A stretch of DNA of 47,801 nt, taken from Candidatus Latescibacterota bacterium. GTDB lineage: Bacteria; Krumholzibacteriota; Krumholzibacteriia; WVZY01. The position numbers and the translations under genes were made by a program. The stretch is taken from contig CP070677.1 in NCBI GenBank assembly GCA_020352495.1, forward strand, positions 3,599,089 through 3,646,889. Direction: 5' to 3'. The number at the start of each line of letters is the position of its first letter. Position 1 is the stretch's first letter. The notes beneath the pieces are model-generated. The model was given only the letters and a program-made list of their open reading frames with translations, had not been told where the DNA came from and did no database searches. Below are positions 32,930-41,186 of this stretch, in pieces.

Positions 32930-35584
32930 TCATAAATCCGCTCCAGAATATTTTTTCAACAAACCTTGAAAATGCGGATGATCTCGCAGAGGATCCCAGA
33001 CTGGATCGATCCGCAGCAGAGGAACCGATATCTGCGAAGGGACGGCGAGCAGAATCTCCAGCTGATCGATCGCCAATTCGTATTCACCGACCTGGGAATA
33101 GACACGCGCGAGGACTTCGAGAAGGTCTGCACCGTCAGCCGCGTCCTTGGAAATCGGGAGCAGGTCAGTTCCTTTCTTGCATTCCTCAACCCCTCTTTCT
33201 TTGAAACCAAGTCCGGCGTATGCCTGCCCAAGATCGCAGTGAAGGTACGGTAGATGCGGTGAGGTGGGCATCTCCCGAATCGCCGACTCGAGCGAGACAC
33301 GCGCAGAATCATAATAGGCAGCGGCCAATGCCATCTGGTTCCTATGTTTGTTGGTCTCCGCCTTCGACAGATAGAAGACACCGATGTCATAAGTAGATGT
33401 CATCCCCGCCGACTGGGGTGTGAGCGCGTCGAGTATTTCACCACATTCATCGGACAGGATTCTCAATACAGGATTCAGTATGTCTGTTAAAGCTTGTGCC
33501 AATTCCGCCGCGGCGACATTGTGAGCGCCGTCCCGCAGCACCCGTCTCGCTTTTTCCACGTCACCGTCCCAGATCAGATGAAGGTGCGATTTGAACACAT
33601 AGGCGAGCCCTGCGTCTGGCGCCAGTGTTATCATTCGGCTCAGGTGCCGGTCCGCTTCGGGATATCGACGCAAACGACAGTATGTCCAGCCCAGCACATC
33701 TTCGACGAGGACAAAACTCCGCGGGTCCATCTCGAGTGCATTCTTCATGCGGGCAATGGCGTCTTCCCACTTCCCTTGTCTTCTCAGAATGAACCCGGCG
33801 GCTCCTGTAGCCTCTGCGTCACTCGGTCTCAGTTGCCGAGCGGTGTTGAAGTGTTCCAGTGCCTTCTCATAATCCCGGCGACCATAATAGTAGATATAGC
33901 CACGGGCGACGTGGGCTTCCGGCAGATCGGGGGCAAGCTGCAACGCCCTGTCGCTTGCCGCCTCGGCCATCGACAGCTCACCCATCTTATCAAAGGCCCA
34001 GTAGATCCATACCTGGGCTCTCGAGAGTGCGGCCCAGGCCAGGGCAAAGTCGGGGTCCAACTCGACGGCTCTCTCGTACATTCTCAAAGCCGCCCGTGCG
34101 TTTTGCTCCACCTCTGCTCGATCGAAATAATCCAGTCCGCGCATGTAATACTCGTATGCTTCGATATTCTCCGTAGGGTTCGCATCCAATCGTGTGCGTT
34201 CTGGATCGAGGAGCTTGACGTCCAGCTCCCGAGCGACACGCTCGGCGATCTCCGACTGAACACGAAATACCCCCGTCATGTTCTCGTCGTAGGTGGCCGC
34301 CCAGACGTGAAGATCATCGGACACTCTTATGAGCTGTGGAATAACCCGAACTCGGCTCTCCGGATCCTGTGGGCGCTCACGCTGAACCGTGCCTTCGAGG
34401 ATGTAATCCACACCAAGCTCGTTCCCGATCTTCTGAATGCTCCTGTCACTCCCCTTATACTGCATCGCACTCTGTCGCGATATGACCCCAAGTCCCCGTA
34501 TCCCTGCAAGACGTGCCGTGATTGCGTCGGTAATCCCATTGGCGAAGTATTCATCCTGGGGTGGCCCGAGGTTTTCGAAAACCAACACCGCCACCTTTTT
34601 GATATCCGATATCGACTCTCGCTCTGCGGGAGCGAAAAAGCGTGGATATATGGCAACAAACCCCAGGGCAATCACTACGGCGATCACCACGACGCCAAGG
34701 CCCCGACCGATGACACTCTTTATCGTCGTTGACTTGACAGTCCCAACTCGGCCGACTTTCGATGGTCCCGTCATTGAGGCTGCCATCTGTTTTAGATCCA
34801 CCATGAGATCATCGACATGCTGGTAGCGGCCTTGCGGATCCTTCTCGAGACACTTGCCCACGATCTTCTCGAGATCCATCGGCACGCCTGAGCGCACGCC
34901 CGTTAGTGGTACGGGGTTCTCATTCAGGATCGAGTACATCACCGCCTGTTCGTGGTCGCCCTTGAACGGCAACGACCCGGCAATCATCTCGTACAACACC
35001 ACACCCAGCGACCAGATGTCGCTTTTGTGATCAACCGCATCACCACGGCCCTGCTCGGGGGACATGTACGCGACCGTGCCGACCGTCGTACCGTCTTTTG
35101 TCAGCTGTGTCTTCCCAGGTGACTTCGCCAGACCAAAATCCATGATCTTTGCCTGACCGGTTTGCGTGACCATAACGTTGGCGGACTTGATGTCGCGGTG
35201 AATGATCCCCTTTTCGTGGGCCTCCCGTAGCCCGGCGGCGACCTGGAGGGCAATATCGATAACGGCGTCGATCTCCAACGGGCGCACTTCGATCTTTGCT
35301 TTTAGGCTTTGCCCGTCGATGTGTTCCATCGCGATAAAGGACTGCTCCTCGATCTGGTCGATTTCGTAAATCGTGCATATGTTGGGGTGATTCAAAGACG
35401 CCGCTGCTTGGGCTTCGTGGACAAACCGCGTTTTTTCCTCAGCGGTACCCACCGCTTGTGGCGATAGGAACTTGAGGGCAACAGTCCGTTTGAGCTTGGT
35501 ATCCTCGGCTTTATAGACCACACCCATGCCGCCTTCGCCGAGCTTCTCGAGTATCTTGTAGTGGGATATGGTTTTGCCGATCAC
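32930..35584 (-). CDS. Receptor-like Ser/Thr protein kinase with TolB/FlgO-like and TPR domains
   Basis: An 884-residue protein. The Hanks-type kinase domain covers about residues 5-265: G-loop GEGGMGVV, K38 in VALK, HRDIKSANV (D131 catalytic), DFGLAKS (D149) and MSPEQGRG. A single membrane segment lies at about 296-315. The outer part has a TolB-N/FlgO-like module (VAVLVFENLGPP ... LGVDYILEGTVQRE, about 330-430), then a long TPR array to the end. All catalytic residues are present. This architecture is common in multicellular or complex Gram-negative bacteria. The start GTG at 35584 was chosen since relatives begin IGKTISHYKIL; TTG at 35623 with AAAGG upstream is possible. The SUMF1-like gene lies 213 bases upstream on the same strand. 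Confidence 0.92.
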   Translation of the reverse strand: MIGKTISHYKILEKLGEGGMGVVYKAEDTKLKRTVALKFLSPQAVGTAEEKTRFVHEAQAAASLNHPNICTIYEIDQIEEQSFIAMEHIDGQSLKAKIEVRPLEIDAVIDIALQVAAGLREAHEKGIIHRDIKSANVMVTQTGQAKIMDFGLAKSPGKTQLTKDGTTVGTVAYMSPEQGRGDAVDHKSDIWSLGVVLYEMIAGSLPFKGDHEQAVMYSILNENPVPLTGVRSGVPMDLEKIVGKCLEKDPQGRYQHVDDLMVDLKQMAASMTGPSKVGRVGTVKSTTIKSVIGRGLGVVVIAVVIALGFVAIYPRFFAPAERESISDIKKVAVLVFENLGPPQDEYFANGITDAITARLAGIRGLGVISRQSAMQYKGSDRSIQKIGNELGVDYILEGTVQRERPQDPESRVRVIPQLIRVSDDLHVWAATYDENMTGVFRVQSEIAERVARELDVKLLDPERTRLDANPTENIEAYEYYMRGLDYFDRAEVEQNARAALRMYERAVELDPDFALAWAALSRAQVWIYWAFDKMGELSMAEAASDRALQLAPDLPEAHVARGYIYYYGRRDYEKALEHFNTARQLRPSDAEATGAAGFILRRQGKWEDAIARMKNALEMDPRSFVLVEDVLGWTYCRLRRYPEADRHLSRMITLAPDAGLAYVFKSHLHLIWDGDVEKARRVLRDGAHNVAAAELAQALTDILNPVLRILSDECGEILDALTPQSAGMTSTYDIGVFYLSKAETNKHRNQMALAAAYYDSARVSLESAIREMPTSPHLPYLHCDLGQAYAGLGFKERGVEECKKGTDLLPISKDAADGADLLEVLARVYSQVGEYELAIDQLEILLAVPSQISVPLLRIDPVWDPLRDHPHFQGLLKKYSGADL

Positions 35585-35797
35585 GCCAACGCCCCCGGTG
35601 TTGCCAAAAAACCGGTGCACCAACAGTGATCATACCTTTTATTGGTGATTCCGTAAACGTGGTGATATTGCTGATGTGATGGCGGGGCAAGCGCTTGGCT
35701 ACGCGCCCCAGAATGGATCACATGCAAGTCATTGCAGTTATGCAGTTTATGTGATGGTTTCGCGTGTACCTAGGCGACGACCGTGGTGTGAACGCAT

Positions 35798-36619
35798 CTA
35801 CTCGACGTCCTTGGCGCAGCGGAAGCCGACGTTGAAGTCACGCCAGTTGGAGGGGAGCGCGTTTCGGTAATGGACGCGGACACACCCGGGACCGGAGTGC
35901 CAACCACCACCGCGGAACACACGGAACTTCCCCTTCTCGGGTCCCTTCGGATTATTTGCCGGACTCTTCTCGTAATAGTCCCCGTCATACGCGTCGGCGA
36001 CCCACTCCGCCACATTACCGGCCATGTCATGGATTCCGTAGCCGTTTGGCGGGTAACTCCCGACGGGCATGAGTCCCTTACCGGTGCTTCGCAGCTCGGA
36101 CCATAACCAATAGTTCGCGGCCTCCGGTTCCAGTTTGTCGCCGGTTGGATAGTCAACACCAACCAATCCCCCACGGGCGGCGTATTCCCATTCCGCCTCG
36201 GTGGGCAACCGCTTCCCCGCCCACTCCGCGTAGTCGCGGGCCTCGGTCCAGCAAATGCCAACGACCGGATGGTCGGGGTAATCGGGCCCACAACGGAATT
36301 CCTCCATACCCCAGAATTCGGGGAGTCTGGCATCGGTTTGTTTGCAGTACTCCGAGTATTGCGCGTTGGTGACTTCGTGTTTATCCAGATAAAACGCATC
36401 GATGTGAACGTTGTGCGCCGGGCTGTGGTCCGCCGTCTTCCCTTCCTCGACGTCCTTGCCCATAACGAACTCGCCTGCGGGGATGAGCACCATTTCGGAA
36501 CTTGTGTCGTGCTTGGTTGATGGTTGTTCCCCGTCGGCTGAGAAACATACGACCACCCCAACGACACTGGGGACGACCAACGCCAACGCGACTTGTGGCA
36601 TCCGACGGACAAACGACAT
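35798..36619 (-). CDS. Secreted SUMF1 (formylglycine-generating-enzyme fold) protein
   Basis: A 273-residue exported protein. The hydrophobic segment is residues 10-25. The SUMF1/FGE-sulfatase fold runs from MVLIPAGEFVMG to GFRCAKD, with KHEVTNAQY, RLPTEAEWEYAARGG, GIHDMAGNVAEWVADAY and FRGGGWHS. True formylglycine-generating enzymes need two active-site Cys just after RGGS; here one position is Ser (WHSGPGC) and only one Cys is kept. A copper-dependent FGE activity is therefore doubtful, and the usual alternative is a binding or regulatory role. The start at 36619 (MSFVRR) lies eight bases after GAGGAGG; the ATG six bases earlier is too close. The kinase gene follows on the same strand; SUMF1-fold domains are recurrent partners of bacterial Ser/Thr kinases. 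Confidence 0.88.
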   Translation of the reverse strand: MSFVRRMPQVALALVVPSVVGVVVCFSADGEQPSTKHDTSSEMVLIPAGEFVMGKDVEEGKTADHSPAHNVHIDAFYLDKHEVTNAQYSEYCKQTDARLPEFWGMEEFRCGPDYPDHPVVGICWTEARDYAEWAGKRLPTEAEWEYAARGGLVGVDYPTGDKLEPEAANYWLWSELRSTGKGLMPVGSYPPNGYGIHDMAGNVAEWVADAYDGDYYEKSPANNPKGPEKGKFRVFRGGGWHSGPGCVRVHYRNALPSNWRDFNVGFRCAKDVE

Positions 36620-37017
36620 ATCCATGACCTCCTCGTGGCGAGTGTGGACGGTGTCACTCGCTGTAGACAAAGCTGTAGGGATCCCTCTCCGCGCCCTCGA
36701 ACTCGAGTACCGTATTTGGTAAATGGTACGGCAGTAGGAAACACGGAGTTCCGAAGTTAATTGATGAGCGTTAACGGGCTTGTACCCCATGCCCGACCCG
36801 TCCCCGTGTCACGGTTCCATCGTAACATCTGGCGTGCTTATTGCATTATCCTCTCTTTCGTGCACGGCGGTGTGTGGGGACAGCCAATTCAACGGCGTTT
36901 CCCGTGACCGCCCAAGTAACTTGCTCAAACACATTACATTACAGACAAAACCGGGCCGGCATCTGTCACCTTGGTCGTGCGCTCACCCACCCGGGGCTTC
37001 GCTTCAAGGAGAAGGAC
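36620..37017. other. Intergenic region between divergent genes
   Basis: About 400 bases between the SUMF1-like gene (minus) and the LVIVD gene (plus). Frames are open on both strands but lie outside the domain and signal-peptide boundaries. No well-spaced promoter pair was found in either direction. Confidence 0.4.
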
Positions 37018-40000
37018 ATGAGCCTCCGCAGTTGTTTTTTCACAATCTTGATATTCGCGATCCTGTTCTGTCTTTGCCTGCCGCCATCGATCGCGGGTCA
37101 GCATTCAGAGTCGTTTGATACGACGGCAAAGAAAGACACCCTCAACACGACGGCCAAATGGGACACCGTCGCCGGCGTGCTCGAGCTTTTTGACTTTGTT
37201 CCAGCACTGACCGGCAGTTGCCCAACGTCGGGCAACGCCAAAGGTGTTGTGGTTTCGGGCAACTATGCCTACCTCGCCGATTCCGGGTCCGGCGTCTTGG
37301 TGATCGACATCAGTAGTCCCGCGTTTCCGATGCCGGCCGGGAGCTTTCCGTCCGGGACGGTTTCTCGAGGTATAGACATATCCGGCGATCTTTTGTACGT
37401 AGCAAGGGGCGATGCAGGTCTTATGATCCTCGATATTTCAAATCCACCCTTCCCACTTGTTGCCTCGAACTACGACACGCCCGGCACTGCGACTTCGGTG
37501 TTTGTTTCCGGCGATTACGCGTACGTCGCGGACTACGCATCCGGGCTCCAGGTGATCGACATCAGTAACCCACTATTCCCAGCGAAGATCGGAGAGTACT
37601 ATACGCCCGACAATACTTCGGATGTCTTTGTTGACGGAGACCTTGCCTACCTCGCGGACGGTGTGTCGGGGCTCCAGATAGTCGACGTCAGCGACCCGAC
37701 AGCTCCGACGTGGGTCGCGAGCTTCAACACCCCCGGCGACGCGCAATACGTGACGGTTGCCGGCAACCGTGCCTATATCGGCGATGGAACGGCGATGATA
37801 GTGACCGACATCAGCAATCCGGCCGCGCCTAGTTTGGCGGGGAGCTATCCAACGCTGGATACCGCAAACGAGGTGTTCGTCGCGGGTGACCGTGCGTACA
37901 TAGCAGTTGACGAATATGGGCTCGAAGTCGTCGATATCACGGATCCGGACAACCCCGTGTCGATCGGACGATACGACACCGCCGGGTACGCCCACTGTGT
38001 TTATGTCGAGGGAGAATATGCGTATGTCGGGGACGATGTCGGCGGTTTCCATGTAGTCAACATCGCGGAGCACATAACACCATTCGAAATGGGCGCCTAC
38101 AACACTCCCGGAAACGCTCAAGGGGTTTTTGTCACGGGCGACCACGCGTACGTTGCCGATCACACCTCCGGTTTGCAGGTGATCGACATCACCAATCCAG
38201 GAACGCCCACGTTGGCGGGTTCGCTCGGCGGGATTGGCTACCCTCAAGGCGTCTTTGTCGCTGGCAATCACGCGTACGTCGCCGCTTACACGTCTGGTTT
38301 GAAAGTCATCGATATCGCTGACCCGACGACGCCTACGCTCGCCGGGAGCTACGACACACCGGGACATGCGAACGATGTTTATGTGGCCGGCGAGTACGCG
38401 TTTGTGACAGATGGCACCTTCGGTGTTCAGATAATCGACATCGCAGACCCGACAACACCTTCGTTGGCCGCGACGGAGGACACACCGGGGTATGCACAGG
38501 GTGTCTTTGTATCGGGCAACTTCGTCTTTGTGGCGGACAGAAACTCCGGCCTACAAGTGATCGAGATCATCGACCCAACCGTGCCGACACTCATGGGTGG
38601 AATAGACACTCCGGGAAGTGCGTACGGTGTGTACGTGTGGGGTGACGTTGCCCTCGTAGCAGATGGCAACTCGGATTTCCAAATATACGACGTTACAACT
38701 CCTTGGTTGCCTTCGCTGGTTGGACAATTCGATACGCCAAACGCAGCATACACAGTGACCGCTTCGGGAGATCGTGCGTATGTCGCCGGGTACCAGTTCG
38801 GGGTTCAGGTGTTAGATATCACGTACCCGAACACCCCGACACTGGTAACGAGTTACACATCCCAATTCGAGGGCGCTGGTCTCGTGGTAACGGGTCATCA
38901 GCTGTTCATGGCCGCCGAGAGCGCGGGGCTGCGTGTGGTCGCTCTCATGCAGGACCAGTCCAACACGGCTGACAACAAAGGGCAGTCGCTACCCGTCGAC
39001 GGTGCGGACAATTTCATTGCGCGAACACGCCTCACGACGACTCAGACCGACAATATCCTGTGGGAGGTCAGTGCCGACAGCATCAATTGGTCAACGGCGA
39101 CTCCGGGATCCTGGACCTCGCTGGCGCCGGGCAGTGATCTTCGTTGGCGCGCAACCCTCTCACTGGCCCCATCCTGGCCGATCGTAGGGCCAAATGTTTC
39201 ACAGCTCGATCTCGAATGGCAAAACGCGGAAGCAGTGATCGACTCGGTCGTTGATGTTCCGGACGACGAGGGTGGTGCAGTGCGCATACACCTGTCGCGG
39301 TCCGGATACGATTTCTCCGATGAGGTAGCGTACCCCATTGCGACATATTTTGTCTGGCGGCGGATCGATGACCCGGTGGTGGCATCCGTTTCTCCCAGCG
39401 CCGCCGCACCCGTTCCACCGGCGCTGTTGTCAAAACTGACAATCCCAACCGTCGAGCAAGATGGCCGTATCTTTTTGGATTCCGCAGGCGCCGCCGCATC
39501 GGCTTTTCCGCCGGGCACATGGGAAGTGGTCCAAAATGTCCCGGGACTTCAACAAGAGCACTACATTGCCTTCACCCCCACAATTGCCGATGCAAATCCC
39601 CCCGAGATTCCGTGGGAGACATACGTTGTCACCGCCCACACAACGACACCTTCGGTGTGGTTCATTAGCCTTCCGGACAGCGGTTACTCGATCGACAACA
39701 TCGCCCCACCGGTGCCGACGAATTTCACCGCTACATACAACACGGGCAGCGGTAATCAGCTTTCTTGGGACCCGTCGCCGGATGACGATTTTCATTGCTT
39801 CCGAGTCTACCGTGATACCGATCCGAACTTCGTCCCTTCGCCCGCAAATCGGGTGGGTGAAACAACGTCGAACAACTGGACGGATCCGGACTATGACGGG
39901 GGGGCGGTTTACTACAAGATCACAGCCGTCGACGACGTCGAAAACGAAAGCGATCCCGCCTCACCGGACACAGCAACGGCCACGGAGAAGCCGGTCATCC

Positions 40001-40284
40001 CGACAATGTACGCGCTCCATCAAAATCATCCCAACCCGTTCAACCCAACCACAACCATTCGGTATGATGTGCCGGCTGGTGGGGGGGATGTCACACTCCG
40101 CATCTATGATGTGAGCGGCCGGCTGGTGCGAACCTTGGTCGAGGGACGGCAGCCGGCGGGACAACTCGCGGTGACGTGGGACGGGAGAGACAACACAGGC
40201 AATCCAGTGGCCACGGGCACATACTTCTATCGCGCGCAGGCGAAGGGGTTTGAGCAGACACGTAAGATGGTGTTGTTGAAGTAA
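37018..40284 (+). CDS. Secreted LVIVD-repeat beta-propeller protein with C-terminal secretion domain
   Basis: A 1088-residue secreted protein. The signal peptide covers about residues 1-27. LVIVD repeats (about 80-645) follow with a period near 42 residues; each holds GDYAYVAD-like, GLQVIDIS-like and short P-rich segments. Fourteen copies can be counted, enough for two seven-bladed propellers. After a linker and beta domains (about 650-890) comes a fibronectin-III-like unit (PTNFTATYNTGSGNQLSW ...). The last 90 residues are a type IX-like tail: HPNPFNPTTTIRYDVP ... RLVRTLVEG ... GTYFYRAQA ... KMVLLK. The start ATG at 37018 has AAGGAGAAGG upstream. It is likely a surface or extracellular binding protein. 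No catalytic site is visible. It stands alone. Confidence 0.9.
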   Translation: MSLRSCFFTILIFAILFCLCLPPSIAGQHSESFDTTAKKDTLNTTAKWDTVAGVLELFDFVPALTGSCPTSGNAKGVVVSGNYAYLADSGSGVLVIDISSPAFPMPAGSFPSGTVSRGIDISGDLLYVARGDAGLMILDISNPPFPLVASNYDTPGTATSVFVSGDYAYVADYASGLQVIDISNPLFPAKIGEYYTPDNTSDVFVDGDLAYLADGVSGLQIVDVSDPTAPTWVASFNTPGDAQYVTVAGNRAYIGDGTAMIVTDISNPAAPSLAGSYPTLDTANEVFVAGDRAYIAVDEYGLEVVDITDPDNPVSIGRYDTAGYAHCVYVEGEYAYVGDDVGGFHVVNIAEHITPFEMGAYNTPGNAQGVFVTGDHAYVADHTSGLQVIDITNPGTPTLAGSLGGIGYPQGVFVAGNHAYVAAYTSGLKVIDIADPTTPTLAGSYDTPGHANDVYVAGEYAFVTDGTFGVQIIDIADPTTPSLAATEDTPGYAQGVFVSGNFVFVADRNSGLQVIEIIDPTVPTLMGGIDTPGSAYGVYVWGDVALVADGNSDFQIYDVTTPWLPSLVGQFDTPNAAYTVTASGDRAYVAGYQFGVQVLDITYPNTPTLVTSYTSQFEGAGLVVTGHQLFMAAESAGLRVVALMQDQSNTADNKGQSLPVDGADNFIARTRLTTTQTDNILWEVSADSINWSTATPGSWTSLAPGSDLRWRATLSLAPSWPIVGPNVSQLDLEWQNAEAVIDSVVDVPDDEGGAVRIHLSRSGYDFSDEVAYPIATYFVWRRIDDPVVASVSPSAAAPVPPALLSKLTIPTVEQDGRIFLDSAGAAASAFPPGTWEVVQNVPGLQQEHYIAFTPTIADANPPEIPWETYVVTAHTTTPSVWFISLPDSGYSIDNIAPPVPTNFTATYNTGSGNQLSWDPSPDDDFHCFRVYRDTDPNFVPSPANRVGETTSNNWTDPDYDGGAVYYKITAVDDVENESDPASPDTATATEKPVIPTMYALHQNHPNPFNPTTTIRYDVPAGGGDVTLRIYDVSGRLVRTLVEGRQPAGQLAVTWDGRDNTGNPVATGTYFYRAQAKGFEQTRKMVLLK
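37258..38950 (+). repeat. LVIVD tandem repeat array within the gene (14 copies, about 126 bases each)
   Basis: Fourteen degenerate coding repeats, recognisable by GDYAYVAD and VIDIS cores, spaced about 42 codons apart. Copies 8-9 are closest to each other; copies 2, 5, 12 and 14 have drifted most. Confidence 0.8.
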
Positions 40285-40363
40285 AGACAACAATAGGTTT
40301 TCTCGGGAAGCCGTCCGCTGGCCGGTTATTGCAGACCCACAGTGTGGCCTATCTCAGAACGTC

Positions 40364-40705
40364 CTAACGAAGAGAGAGAACGAGTCGAAGCCCCGCATCG
40401 ACGGCCCGCATCGTCTTTTCGTCAAGCCGCCCAACCCGCCCCTTGAGAAACGATTCGTCCAGCGTCACGATCTGCGAGACATTTACCACGGAACGCTTGG
40501 GGAGTTGACTCTGTTTTTCGGAGACTTCGACGTTGCCGGGCGCACGTGCCAGACGGAGATTGCTCGTCACCACAACGGCCATGATGGTCCGGATGCGACT
40601 ACGGTTGAACGCGTCGGACTGAACGATGAGCACCGGTCGACGAAAACCGGGTTCCGACTCCCTCGACGGCCGGAGGGTTGCCCACCAAATCTCCCCGCGT
40701 TCCAC
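40364..40705 (-). CDS. PemK/MazF-family toxin (mRNA interferase)
   Basis: A 113-residue toxin of the MazF/PemK family. It begins with the family signature GEIWWATLRP, then RRPVLIVQSDAFN, with the catalytic-region Arg and the VVVTSNLRLA strand carrying the conserved Thr/Ser. The family cleaves mRNA at short sites in the cytoplasm. The start is GTG at 40705, whose G is the last base of the antitoxin stop (TAGTG), so translation is coupled to the antitoxin. All conserved segments are intact, so it should be active. Confidence 0.92.
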   Translation of the reverse strand: MERGEIWWATLRPSRESEPGFRRPVLIVQSDAFNRSRIRTIMAVVVTSNLRLARAPGNVEVSEKQSQLPKRSVVNVSQIVTLDESFLKGRVGRLDEKTMRAVDAGLRLVLSLR

Positions 40706-40944
40706 TACCAGTCGTCCTCCCCGACCGACATTCCCTGCAGGTACTCGATCGCGGGGTCGATACCACCGGCGTCTTCTTTGTCGTAGAGCTCGTCCAGTGA
40801 CTCCCGAATGATATCGTGCCCCTGAGTTCTGAGATAATACTCGACCGCGCGTTGGTAGAGCTGACTGCGTGAGATTCCGAGCCGTCGCGCCAGATCCTCG
40901 GCAGCTTCGAACAGTTTATCAGGCATTGAGATAGCCGTTTTCAT
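40705..40944 (-). CDS. Ribbon-helix-helix antitoxin
   Basis: A 79-residue antitoxin: an N-terminal ribbon-helix-helix (KTAISMPDKLFEAAEDLARR, then LGISRSQLYQRAVEYYL) and an acidic, probably disordered C-terminus (ELYDKEDAGG ... GEDDW) that would bind and block the toxin. It binds DNA as a dimer and represses its own operon in known relatives. The ATG has no ribosome site; the -10 box ends only six bases before it, so the mRNA is predicted to begin at or next to the ATG (leaderless). An internal ATG at codon 7 also lacks a ribosome site. Confidence 0.92.
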   Translation of the reverse strand: MKTAISMPDKLFEAAEDLARRLGISRSQLYQRAVEYYLRTQGHDIIRESLDELYDKEDAGGIDPAIEYLQGMSVGEDDW

Positions 40945-40950
40945 ACCAAT

Positions 40951-40979
40951 AGTATAACCATAGTCATACTACCTGTCAA
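40951..40979 (-). promoter_or_regulatory. Promoter and operator of the toxin-antitoxin pair
   Basis: On the minus strand TTGACA (40979-40974), 17 bases, TATACT (40956-40951): 6/6 and 5/6 to consensus. Imperfect inverted half-sites TAGTAT and ATACTA cover the spacer and -10 box, as expected for a ribbon-helix-helix operator. Predicted transcription starts at the antitoxin ATG. Confidence 0.75.
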
Positions 40980-40999
40980 GGGGTACTGATCGTACCCCT
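40979..40999. repeat. Perfect palindrome upstream of the toxin-antitoxin promoter
   Basis: AGGGGTAC (40979-40986), five bases, GTACCCCT (40992-40999). It abuts the -35 box on its upstream side. It may be a second operator or the binding site of another regulator; as an RNA stem it could also end transcripts, but no T-run follows. Confidence 0.5.
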
Positions 41000-41186
41000 C
41001 GGTATTTCCCTATGCCGACACCACCGCGCGAAGGACGATGTTTAAACCCGCCAACCGCCAAACCGGCACCGGCCTCCCCATCGGCGGTGAGATATATGTA
41101 TGAAATGGAGCCCGGTATGCGATGTAATGGAAATGAGAACGAGGATTCCCGACAAGACGGCGTTCAAAAGATAGGAGATCCGTGTG

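Noticed and set aside
37258-38950. Regularly spaced repeats that could be mistaken for a CRISPR array or satellite
   Set aside because: The repeats are degenerate, in frame, and encode LVIVD propeller blades; there are no constant repeats with unique spacers and no cas genes.
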